Source of the DNA: an uncultured Chitinophagaceae bacterium
GTDB taxonomy: Bacteria > Bacteroidota > Bacteroidia > Chitinophagales > Chitinophagaceae
Length of the DNA stretch: 64,000 bases
Direction of reading: 5' to 3'
NCBI GenBank assembly: GCA_937873715.1
Contig: CALMYJ010000027.1
Coordinates: forward strand, 1 to 64,000
Of this stretch, positions 56,851 to 64,000 are shown in pieces. The position numbers and the translations under genes were made by a program. Every line of letters starts with the position of its first letter. The first letter of the stretch is position 1. A model generated the notes under the pieces. The model did no database searches. It was not told the origin of the DNA and saw nothing but the letters and a program-made list of their open reading frames with translations.

Positions 56851-56884
56851 GGCGGTTGCCACTTATGGCAATCGCCTATTTTTG
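56851..56884 (+). promoter_or_regulatory. Overlapping terminator and promoter
   Basis: GGCGGTTGCCA (56851-56861) and TGGCAATCGCC (56866-56876) form an 11-pair stem, with one G-T pair, followed by TATTTTTG (56877-56884). As a terminator it would stop the M14 transcript. The same bases read as a promoter: TTG (56856-56858), 18 bases, TATTTTTG, with the PIG-L start 17 bases further. Confidence 0.65.
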
Positions 56885-56901
56885 TTATATAAACAACAGG
56901 T

Positions 56902-59412
56902 ATGAAGCACACCGGCCTATTTATTTTTTTTGCTGTATTATGGTTAAACGGCCATTCACAATCTCCAAAAACCTATACATCCTCCGAAATACTGCAGCAG
57001 TTAAAAAAACTGAATGTACTGGGATCTGTACTATATGTAGCGGCCCACCCGGATGATGAAAATACCCGGCTGCTGGCTTACCTGGCCAACGAAAAACTGT
57101 ATCGTACCGGGTATCTTAGTCTCACCCGTGGCGATGGCGGCCAAAATTTAATTGGCGATGAGCAGGGCATTGATTTAGGGTTGATAAGAACGCAGGAGTT
57201 ATTAGCCGCAAGAAGGATAGACGGTGCCGAGCAATTTTTTACCCGTGCTTACGATTTTGGTTATTGCAAATCGGCAGATGAAGCCATAGCCACCTGGGGC
57301 CACAACAAAATATTAAGTGATGTGGTGTGGGTGATTCGTAAATTCAGGCCCGATGTAATCATTACACGTTTTCCCGGCGACAGCAGGGCAGGGCACGGGC
57401 ACCATGCGGCTTCGGCTATATTGGCCAGTGAGGCTTTTGATGCTGCAGCCGATCCTAAAAAATTTCCTGAACAACTACAGTTAGGCGTAACCGTTTGGCA
57501 GGCTAAACGCCTGCTGTGGAATACCTTCAACTTTGGCAGTGGTAACACCCAGCGTGACGACCAGTTTAAAACAGATGTAGGAATGTACAACCCCCTGCTT
57601 GGAAAAAGTTATGGTGAAATAGCCGCACTCAGCCGCAGCCAGCACAAAAGCCAGGGCTTTGGCGTACCGGCACAGCGGGGCTTTTCGCTGGAATATTTTG
57701 AAACCATAAAAGGTTCAAAGCCGGTAAACGATTTAATGGATGGCGTGGATGCTGGCTGGACAAGGGAACAGCAGCCACAGCTTACAGAAAAAATTACTGC
57801 CATCATCAACGCTTACAACACACAGCAGCCATCTGCCTCGTTGCCTGCCCTGGTTGACTTGTATCGTACTGTACAGCAATTACCCAATAGCTACTGGAAA
57901 CAGCAAAAGCTGCCTGGAATACAACAGGCCATTGAAAACAGCAGCGGTATTTTTGCCGAAGCTATTGCCAACAGCCAGTATGCAGTGCAGGGCGATAGTT
58001 TAAAAATCAGTTTCAGTTTCAATAACCGCATGCATGCTGATGTAAGCAGGGTGGAGATGCAATGGATAACATACAGCAACAACTTGCAGGAGATAAAGCC
58101 AAATACCAACCACAGCGTAACCGAAACATTTTATATTTCACCACAAACAGCTCTTACACAACCCTACTGGCTGCAGCAGCCGATGGATAAGGGCAGCTTT
58201 AATGTAGCCAGGCAGGACTGGATAGGTATGGCAGAAAATGAGCCGCTCAGCGCAACATTTAAAGTAGTTATTCATAATACTGAATTCAGTTTTTCAAAAC
58301 CGGTACGGTATAAATTTACTGACCCTGTTAAAGGTGAAATTTATCAGCCGGTATATGTAGTGCCTCCTGTAACACTTGAGGTTAGTCCGCATTTGGCTGT
58401 GTTTAAAATTGGCAACGGTAACCACAGCCTTACCAAAAAGTATCGCCTGTTTACGGATGGCAGCAGGCTGGATACCACTATTGAAGACAATAAGCCATTG
58501 TTTCATTTAACAAGAGGTGCAAAATACAGCGGTACCAGCGCTGTAGATATTAGTACAGCCGGTAATGGCCTGCAGCAGGAGCTTACGGAAATTTCTTTTA
58601 AAGACAGTAAGGGAAAGGCTTATAACGATATTACAGAGATAGATTATGATCATATTCCTTCTATCAGATATTTTAAGCCAACCACACAAAAAATACTGCT
58701 GGCTGATATCAAAATTACGGGTAAGCATATCGGTTATATTGCCGGTGCAGGCGATAAAGTGCCGCAGGCGCTGGAGCAAATTGGTTATAAAGTAACCCTG
58801 CTGAAAGAAGCAGATATTACCGTTGAAAACCTGAAACAGTTTGATGCGGTTGTAACGGGGGTAAGGGCTTATAATACTAACGACTGGATGAATAATGTAT
58901 ATGCCGCTTTGATGCATTATGTAAGGGAAGGCGGTGTGCTGGTAACGCAATACAATACCAGTAATTTTATCAGCAATATCAAAAGTAAAATAGGCCCATA
59001 CGATTTTGCCATCAGCCGCAACCGGGTAACCGACGAAAATGCCCCGGTTAAATTTTTAATACCCAATCACCCGGTATTGCATTATCCCAACACAATCACT
59101 GCAAAAGATTTTGAAGGCTGGGTGCAGGAGCGGAGTATTTATCATGCGGATAAAATAGACAGCAGCTACCGCCGGGTACTGAGCATGAAAGATGTGGGTG
59201 AAACGATCGAACAGGATGGCAGCCTCATTACGGCAGATTATGGCAGGGGACGCTTTGTTTATACCGGGCTGGTATTTTTCAGGCAGTTACCTGCTGGTGT
59301 GCCGGGGGCTTACAGGCTTTTTGCCAACTTAGTGGCTAAATACCCGGATCCTAAAGCTAAGTTAGAGGAGCTGCGTCGGCCTGTATTTAAATCAAAAGCG
59401 AAGAAAGATTAG
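56902..59412 (+). CDS. PIG-L/LmbE-family deacetylase with C-terminal GATase-like domain
   Basis: 836 residues with a signal peptide. The zinc motif AHPDDE (H49, D51, D52) and the second site GHGHHAAS (H165, H167, H168) define the LmbE/PIG-L deacetylase domain (about 40-290). A middle beta-rich region follows, then a class I amidotransferase-like fold (GYIAGAGDKVPQALEQIGY near 617 and YVREGGVLVTQYNTS near 680). The family removes acetyl groups from N-acetylglucosamine-containing molecules. Export and the big extra domains point to a glycan outside the cytoplasm, unlike BshB of bacillithiol synthesis. Confidence 0.86.
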   Translation: MKHTGLFIFFAVLWLNGHSQSPKTYTSSEILQQLKKLNVLGSVLYVAAHPDDENTRLLAYLANEKLYRTGYLSLTRGDGGQNLIGDEQGIDLGLIRTQELLAARRIDGAEQFFTRAYDFGYCKSADEAIATWGHNKILSDVVWVIRKFRPDVIITRFPGDSRAGHGHHAASAILASEAFDAAADPKKFPEQLQLGVTVWQAKRLLWNTFNFGSGNTQRDDQFKTDVGMYNPLLGKSYGEIAALSRSQHKSQGFGVPAQRGFSLEYFETIKGSKPVNDLMDGVDAGWTREQQPQLTEKITAIINAYNTQQPSASLPALVDLYRTVQQLPNSYWKQQKLPGIQQAIENSSGIFAEAIANSQYAVQGDSLKISFSFNNRMHADVSRVEMQWITYSNNLQEIKPNTNHSVTETFYISPQTALTQPYWLQQPMDKGSFNVARQDWIGMAENEPLSATFKVVIHNTEFSFSKPVRYKFTDPVKGEIYQPVYVVPPVTLEVSPHLAVFKIGNGNHSLTKKYRLFTDGSRLDTTIEDNKPLFHLTRGAKYSGTSAVDISTAGNGLQQELTEISFKDSKGKAYNDITEIDYDHIPSIRYFKPTTQKILLADIKITGKHIGYIAGAGDKVPQALEQIGYKVTLLKEADITVENLKQFDAVVTGVRAYNTNDWMNNVYAALMHYVREGGVLVTQYNTSNFISNIKSKIGPYDFAISRNRVTDENAPVKFLIPNHPVLHYPNTITAKDFEGWVQERSIYHADKIDSSYRRVLSMKDVGETIEQDGSLITADYGRGRFVYTGLVFFRQLPAGVPGAYRLFANLVAKYPDPKAKLEELRRPVFKSKAKKD

Positions 59413-59496
59413 GCAGCGGTTCTTTAGCAACAGGGACAACGGTTATTGAAAGTGTATAATTTTTTTTCGGATAACAAACCACCAACATGGCCTTTA

Positions 59497-59601
59497 ATGC
59501 ATAATGAAAAATCATACTGGCGTAAATGGTATGTAGCAGTACTGTTGTTTTTACTGTTGCAGGTAATGTTGTATTATTTCATCACCATACATTTTAAGTA
59601 A
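59497..59601 (+). CDS. 34-residue single-pass membrane microprotein
   Basis: ATG at 59497 to TAA at 59599-59601. The protein starts MHNEKSYWRKWYVAV and continues as one hydrophobic helix (VLLFLLLQVMLYYFITI) before ending HFK. The charged start and single helix are what a small membrane subunit would look like. It begins 84 bases after the PIG-L stop and ends 16 bases before the symporter, so it is likely co-transcribed with it. I have no database support; the reading frame, composition and position are the evidence. Confidence 0.6.
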   Translation: MHNEKSYWRKWYVAVLLFLLLQVMLYYFITIHFK

Positions 59602-59617
59602 GCAGCGGCTGCACTAC

Positions 59618-61240
59618 ATGAGTACCATCGACTGGATAATATTGATTGCTGCCTTATGCACCATCATCATTTATGGGGTGTATAAAAGTACACATACCAA
59701 AAACCTGCATGGATATTTTTTAAGCAATAACTCAATGCCCTGGTTTTTGATACTGCTGAGTATTATGGGTACCCAGGCCAGTGCCATTACTTTTTTAAGT
59801 GCTCCCGGGCAGGCCTATACCGATGGGATGCGTTTTGTGCAGTATTATTTTGGATTGCCTATAGCCATGGTCGTTATATGCATCTTTTTTGTACCGGCAT
59901 TCAGCAGGCTTAAGGTATATACGGCTTACGAGTTTTTAGAAAAACGCTTTGATGTAAAAACAAGAACACTCACTTCGGCACTTTTTTTAATCTCAAGAGG
60001 CTTATCTACCGGTATCAGCATTTACGCACCCTCCATCATTTTAAGTTCACTGCTCGGCTGGAATATTTATTATACCAACCTGGTGATGGGTGGCCTGTTA
60101 ATCATTTATACCATGAGTGGCGGTGCCAAAGCTGTTGCTTACACCCAGCAGTTACAGCTCATCATCATTATTGCCGGTATGTTTTTGGCCGGGTATATAG
60201 TGGTAAAACTGTTGCCGGGTGATATGGGCTTTGCCGATGCCCTGCGTTCAGCCGGCCAGCAGGGGCGTATGAATATCATTACCACAGGTATGAACAATGG
60301 CCATTTCGACTGGAAGGATAAGTATAATATCTGGAGTGGTGTAATTGGCGGGTTCTTCCTGGCACTCAGTTATTTTGGTACTGATCAAAGCCAGGTGGGC
60401 CGTTACCTAACGGCAAAGAATGACCGGGAAAGTAAAATTGGCCTGCTGATGAATGGACTGGTAAAAGTACCCATGCAATTTTTGATTTTATTGGTAGGCA
60501 TACTGGTGTTTTCTTTTTATATGTATCACAAAGCGCCGGTTTTTTTTGATGCTACAAGGGTGGCAGCGGCACAAAAAACAGTGTATAAAGACTCGTTGTT
60601 AAGGATAGAGCAACAGTACAATGCAGCTGCCGGCAGCGCCAATATAGCGGTACGCAGCCAACTCCGCAGCCAGTATAAAGCAACCCTTACAAAAGCCCTG
60701 CCCGGCGATGATGCCAATGATACCAACTATATTTTCCTGCGTTTTGTGGTAGATCATTTGCCTAAAGGATTAGTAGGTTTACTGATAGCTGTTATTTTTT
60801 TAGCTTCCTGGGGCAGCATAGCCGCTGCACTCAATTCGCTGGCATCCTGTACTGTAATTGATTTTCACAAAAAATTTATTAATACAAGCTGTACCGAAAA
60901 AGAGGATTACGCCATTTCCCGTTTATATACTTTGGGCTGGGGCGTATTTAGTATTATAGTCGCCATGTTTGCTTATAATATTGGCAACAGCCTTATTGAA
61001 GCGGTAAATATTTTGGGCTCTCTTTTTTATGGGGTCATACTCGGTATATTTTTAGTGGCTTTTTGGATAAAAAGAGTGGGTGCCGGGGCAGTATTTTGGG
61101 CAGCGGTACTGGCAGAGTTGCTGGTGTTTGTTATTTATAAATCAGATATCGTTTCTTTTTTATGGTTGAATGTAATTGGCGCCTTGCTGGTAATAGTTTT
61201 TGCGCTGTTGTTTCAACTGTTTCGCTCAAAACACCGTTAA
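59618..61240 (+). CDS. Sodium:solute symporter (SSS family)
   Basis: 540 residues with about 13 transmembrane helices. Family features include STHTKNLHGYFLSNNSMPWF at the first loop, GTQASAITFLSAPGQAY near 50 and SYFGTDQSQVGRYLTAKN near 250. It imports a small solute with sodium. The substrate may be a product of the upstream deacetylase (an amino sugar or related compound), which is inference from order only. A loop of about 70 residues near 320-375 lies between two helices. Confidence 0.9.
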   Translation: MSTIDWIILIAALCTIIIYGVYKSTHTKNLHGYFLSNNSMPWFLILLSIMGTQASAITFLSAPGQAYTDGMRFVQYYFGLPIAMVVICIFFVPAFSRLKVYTAYEFLEKRFDVKTRTLTSALFLISRGLSTGISIYAPSIILSSLLGWNIYYTNLVMGGLLIIYTMSGGAKAVAYTQQLQLIIIIAGMFLAGYIVVKLLPGDMGFADALRSAGQQGRMNIITTGMNNGHFDWKDKYNIWSGVIGGFFLALSYFGTDQSQVGRYLTAKNDRESKIGLLMNGLVKVPMQFLILLVGILVFSFYMYHKAPVFFDATRVAAAQKTVYKDSLLRIEQQYNAAAGSANIAVRSQLRSQYKATLTKALPGDDANDTNYIFLRFVVDHLPKGLVGLLIAVIFLASWGSIAAALNSLASCTVIDFHKKFINTSCTEKEDYAISRLYTLGWGVFSIIVAMFAYNIGNSLIEAVNILGSLFYGVILGIFLVAFWIKRVGAGAVFWAAVLAELLVFVIYKSDIVSFLWLNVIGALLVIVFALLFQLFRSKHR

Positions 61241-61308
61241 AGCCTCTGCAGTGGGCTGCTTTTCGTGGCAGCATTTTTGCTGCTGTATAGTTGCCTTAAA
61301 TTTTTTCC

Positions 61309-62070
61309 ATGCCTACAGTTCGTTTTTTTTATTGTGTCCTTTTTGCTATTGCTGCTGCATTACCTGTGGCTGCACAGGATGAGCAGGATGAGTTGGCAGA
61401 TACAGACGGGCCAGCTAATATCATTAAGCTTAATCTCTCGGCATTGGTATTTAAAAATATCTCTGTACAGTATGAAAGAAAAATAACCAATCATTTTTCT
61501 GCTGCTATCAACCTGCGCTATATGCCTTACAGTAAAAATGCAGTTTTAGGAAAAATAGTGGAGCAGTTTGCCGGACAGGAATCTGTAGACAGGCGAAGTT
61601 TTAGCCTTGGCGCATCAGGTATTACACCGGAACTGCGTTGGTATCCCGGCAGCAGGGGTGTATTTAACGGCTTTTACCTGGGTGCATTTTACAGCCATAC
61701 AAATTATAAAACCGGTTTGCCTGTTAAATATGCCAATGAAACTAAAACCGGTTTTTTTTCAGGCAATATTACCGCTGGTACATTTGGCCTGCAGCTTGGC
61801 GGCCAGTGGAAGATGGGGAGCTGGGGCTACCTGGACTGGTGGGCTATCGGGCCTAATTATGGTGCACAAAAGGGTAACCTTGTTTTTACGGGAGATTTAT
61901 CCGAGGTGGATATGGAGGCGCTGGACAAGGCACTTGGCGAATTAAAAAATGATTTATCCTTTAAAGTGATTGATAATTATCAAATCAGCAAGCAGGGCGC
62001 TGCCATACAAACGAAGGGCCCCTGGGGCGGCATCAGGGCTATGGGGTTTACCATTGGTGTTTGGTTTTAA
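61309..62070 (+). CDS. Outer-membrane barrel protein (DUF3575-like)
   Basis: 253 residues with a signal peptide (FAIAAALPVAAQ). It then runs LNLSALVFKNISVQYERKI, the usual opening of DUF3575 barrel proteins, with strands such as FNGFYLGAFYSHTNY and a C-terminal aromatic residue (GFTIGVWF). A helix-rich insert (SEVDMEALDKALGELKND) lies near 205-220. Function unknown. It is convergent with fabI. Confidence 0.72.
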   Translation: MPTVRFFYCVLFAIAAALPVAAQDEQDELADTDGPANIIKLNLSALVFKNISVQYERKITNHFSAAINLRYMPYSKNAVLGKIVEQFAGQESVDRRSFSLGASGITPELRWYPGSRGVFNGFYLGAFYSHTNYKTGLPVKYANETKTGFFSGNITAGTFGLQLGGQWKMGSWGYLDWWAIGPNYGAQKGNLVFTGDLSEVDMEALDKALGELKNDLSFKVIDNYQISKQGAAIQTKGPWGGIRAMGFTIGVWF

Positions 62071-62087
62071 CGCAACATTATCCGGTT

Positions 62088-62125
62088 ACACGAAAAAAGC
62101 TGCCCACAGGCAGCTTTTTTCGTGT
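62088..62125. terminator. Strong bidirectional terminator
   Basis: Two perfect 17-base arms, ACACGAAAAAAGCTGCC and its reverse complement, around the loop CACA. The A/T runs on both sides let it serve the barrel gene and fabI, which converge here. Confidence 0.92.
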
Positions 62126-62149
62126 ATGCTTTACTGGTATGGTATGTAT

Positions 62150-62965
62150 TTATTTTTCCATCTGCTCAATTACGGCTTGTGTTACACCGGTAAAGGAGAA
62201 GCCGCCATCATGAAACAGATTTTGCATGGTAACCATTTTGGTTAAATCGCTGAAGAGTGTTACGCAATAATCGGCACACTGGTCGGCACTGGCATTACCC
62301 AGGGGGCTCATTTTTTCGGCGTAATTAATAAAGCCATCAAAACCCTTTACACCGCTGCCTGCCGTAGTACGGGTTGGAGATTGCGAAATGGTATTTACCC
62401 GTACATGTTTTTTTACGCCGTAATGATACCCAAAGCTACGGGTAATGCTTTCGAGCAGCGATTTGGCATCGGCCATTTCGTTGTAGTCCGGAAATACCCT
62501 TTGTGCAGCGATATACGTAAGGGCCACCACGCTGCCCCATTCGTTAAGGGCATCCTGCTTCATGCAGGTAGCCAGCACCCGGTGCAGGCTGGTGGCAGAT
62601 ATATCTAATGTTTTGGCATTAAAGCCATAATCTAATTCGGTGTAATGTTTGCCTTTGCGTACGTTGAGGCTCATGCCAATAGAATGCAGTATAAAATCTA
62701 TACCGCCGCCAAAATGCTCTACAGCTTTGCTGATAAGGTTGGTAACATCTTCGTTACTGCTTACATCGCAGGGTATTACGGGTGCATCCCCTACAGCCGC
62801 TGCCAGTTTGTTGATTTCGCCCATCCGCATGGCTACCGGTGCATTGGTGAGCAGTAGTTGTGCCCCTTCTTCATAACAGCGCAGCGCTGTTTTCCATGCA
62901 ATGGATTTTTCATCCAGTGCGCCAAATATGATTCCTTTTTTGCCCCTGAGTAAATTGTATGACAT
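62150..62965 (-). CDS. fabI: Enoyl-[acyl-carrier-protein] reductase (NADH)
   Basis: 271 residues of the short-chain dehydrogenase fold. Y151 (TYIAAQR), Y161 and K168 (YNEMADAK) match the FabI catalytic set, and the N-terminal nucleotide-binding loop is GIIFGALDEKSIAW. The enzyme reduces the double bond in the last step of each fatty-acid elongation round. It stands alone between the barrel gene and the T9SS protein. Confidence 0.95.
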   Translation of the reverse strand: MSYNLLRGKKGIIFGALDEKSIAWKTALRCYEEGAQLLLTNAPVAMRMGEINKLAAAVGDAPVIPCDVSSNEDVTNLISKAVEHFGGGIDFILHSIGMSLNVRKGKHYTELDYGFNAKTLDISATSLHRVLATCMKQDALNEWGSVVALTYIAAQRVFPDYNEMADAKSLLESITRSFGYHYGVKKHVRVNTISQSPTRTTAGSGVKGFDGFINYAEKMSPLGNASADQCADYCVTLFSDLTKMVTMQNLFHDGGFSFTGVTQAVIEQMEK

Positions 62966-63062
62966 AGCCTTTTATATTTAGGGCGTAAATGTAATACAGT
63001 TGGGGGAATGAAAAAAAGCGGTCTTTTTTAAAGAGTCATGAAAACAAAGACAATTATTTGTT

Positions 63063-64000
63063 TCAATTTTTAAATAGCCTTGTGGTTAGTCTTTCACCTT
63101 TATTAATGATTTCAACAAGATAAATGCCATTAGGTAGTGCTGCAGCATTTATATTAATCTTGTCGCCATTAATATTATGTTGCAGTAACATGTTTTTACC
63201 GGAAGCAATATGTACCAGTTTTATTGAGGCCGACTGAAGGGGTGTTTTGGTTAAAACGATCGCTATACCTGATACTGGGTTTGGCGCAATTACAATGCTA
63301 TTTTTCAAAGCAATTGCTACTGGTTTTTCTTTGGCTGTAACGGTAATAGTGTTGGAATAAGCAGATTTGCCGACATTGAAAAGGTATTTGAGGCGGTAAA
63401 ATAATTTTTGGCCGGGTTTACACTCAGTATCATAAAATTCATAGTAGCCGTTTGCATTGGCAGTCGATTGGGCTTCTGTTTTTGCAATACTCGTAAAATG
63501 TATCGAGTCTGTACTCCTTTCTATATAATACACAATGTGTTTGAATGCTTCGTTTTTCTTCCAGCGTAGTTTGTTTTGTTCCTCAATGCCTTCGCCATTA
63601 AATGTCATTAATTCTTCGGGTATATTTCCCTCCTGGTTAAGCCTGAGCATGTAAATATCTGAACCATTGTTTGGGGTAGGAAGATTAAGTTCATTATTAC
63701 CGATTGTTGAAAAATTGGGTGCACCTGTAAAATAACCGGCGGCAAATATATTTTTTTGTACATCTGTAAAAATCGATGTTGGCATACAGGCAGAACATTC
63801 AAATTTTGAAGTCCATAATTTGGTGTTTTCGCTATTTAATTTGTTGAGGTAATGCCAGCCACTCTTTTCGCCAAACTGGTAAAAATTGCCTTCAATATCT
63901 ATATCTGTAGCACGAGTAGTCATTGAATCAGTACGGGCCCATATAAAGTTTCCATCGTTTGTAAGTTTGATGGTGCAACTCAAATTACTTTCATTTGTAT
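63063..64000 (-). CDS. Type IX-secreted protein, partial at the window edge
   Basis: At least 312 residues; the reading frame is still open at base 64000, so the N-terminus is outside the window. The N-terminal part seen here contains repeats of the SBBP/beta-propeller kind (LTNDGNFIWAR, IDIEGNFYQFG). A fibronectin-like part follows, and the last 80 residues form a T9SS sorting domain (IVIAPNPVSGIAIV, then LPNGIYLVEIINKGERLTTRLF). The tail directs export across the outer membrane by the gliding/Por system of Bacteroidota. Confidence 0.8.
   Translation of the reverse strand, partial: TNESNLSCTIKLTNDGNFIWARTDSMTTRATDIDIEGNFYQFGEKSGWHYLNKLNSENTKLWTSKFECSACMPTSIFTDVQKNIFAAGYFTGAPNFSTIGNNELNLPTPNNGSDIYMLRLNQEGNIPEELMTFNGEGIEEQNKLRWKKNEAFKHIVYYIERSTDSIHFTSIAKTEAQSTANANGYYEFYDTECKPGQKLFYRLKYLFNVGKSAYSNTITVTAKEKPVAIALKNSIVIAPNPVSGIAIVLTKTPLQSASIKLVHIASGKNMLLQHNINGDKININAAALPNGIYLVEIINKGERLTTRLFKN

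Overview
The window looks like one contig from a member of the phylum Bacteroidota, most likely Chitinophagaceae or a close relative (inferred). Supporting signs are a type IX secretion C-terminal domain, an orphan SusD-like protein, secE and nusG next to tuf with tRNA-Trp, promoters of the form TTG-N18-20-TAnnTTTG, almost no Shine-Dalgarno sequences except before rpsU, and many Bacteroidota-type secreted proteins. Bases 1-49 are not genomic. They match an Illumina TruSeq P7/index primer, so the left edge is an untrimmed contig end that cuts the tamB-like gene. The right edge cuts a T9SS-secreted protein.

Layout. 1-5.4 kb: adapter, tamB-like gene, S4-domain protein, trmD. 5.5-10.8 kb: translation block with tRNA-Glu, then on the minus strand rpsU, xerC-like recombinase, hpf, tRNA-Tyr/Gly/Thr/Thr, tuf, tRNA-Trp, secE and nusG. 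10.8-19.2 kb: riboflavin synthase, then a tightly packed membrane or glycolipid operon (desaturase, two methyltransferases, GT2 glycosyltransferase, two large membrane proteins) and a small zinc-ribbon protein. 19.4-20.8 kb: two 5'-truncated genes meeting head to head at a short inverted repeat, which is a rearrangement or assembly junction. 20.9-28.1 kb: M20 amidohydrolase, DM13 lipoprotein, outer-membrane barrel, two secreted YHS proteins, then an overlapping operon of ATP-grasp, DoxX, DinB and NRDE proteins, an ECF sigma factor and a putative anti-sigma factor. 28.1-31 kb: cell-wall enzymes (RlpA-like, L,D-transpeptidase, VanX-like dipeptidase). 31-34.5 kb: GH53 galactanase and a parallel beta-helix protein. 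34.6-41.8 kb: Tex, a secreted protein of unknown role, a DEDDh/GIY-YIG nuclease, an SpmA-SpmB fusion and a PIN-type toxin-antitoxin pair. 41.9-52.2 kb: pectin/hexuronate locus (MFS transporter, KDPG aldolase, KDG kinase, YhcH-like protein, a giant pectate lyase, a chimeric SusD-like protein). 52.5-63 kb: gamma-glutamyltransferase, M14 carboxypeptidase, PIG-L deacetylase, a 34-residue membrane microprotein, a sodium symporter, a barrel protein and fabI. 63-64 kb: partial T9SS protein.

How the genes work together. The GH53 galactanase, pectate lyase, hexuronate transporter, KDG kinase and KDPG aldolase fit use of pectin: galactan side chains and the polygalacturonate backbone outside the cell, and the lower galacturonate pathway inside. 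The upper pathway enzymes (uxaABC type) and SusC are not in the window. The divergent eda/kdgK promoter region carries an imperfect inverted repeat that resembles LacI-type operators.

I did not find a clearly new multi-gene system. The items most worth a second look are the Shine-Dalgarno sequence of rpsU, the head-to-head truncation near 20.04 kb, the chimeric SusD without SusC, the 34-residue gene before the symporter, and a terminator and promoter that share the same 34 bases near 56.87 kb.
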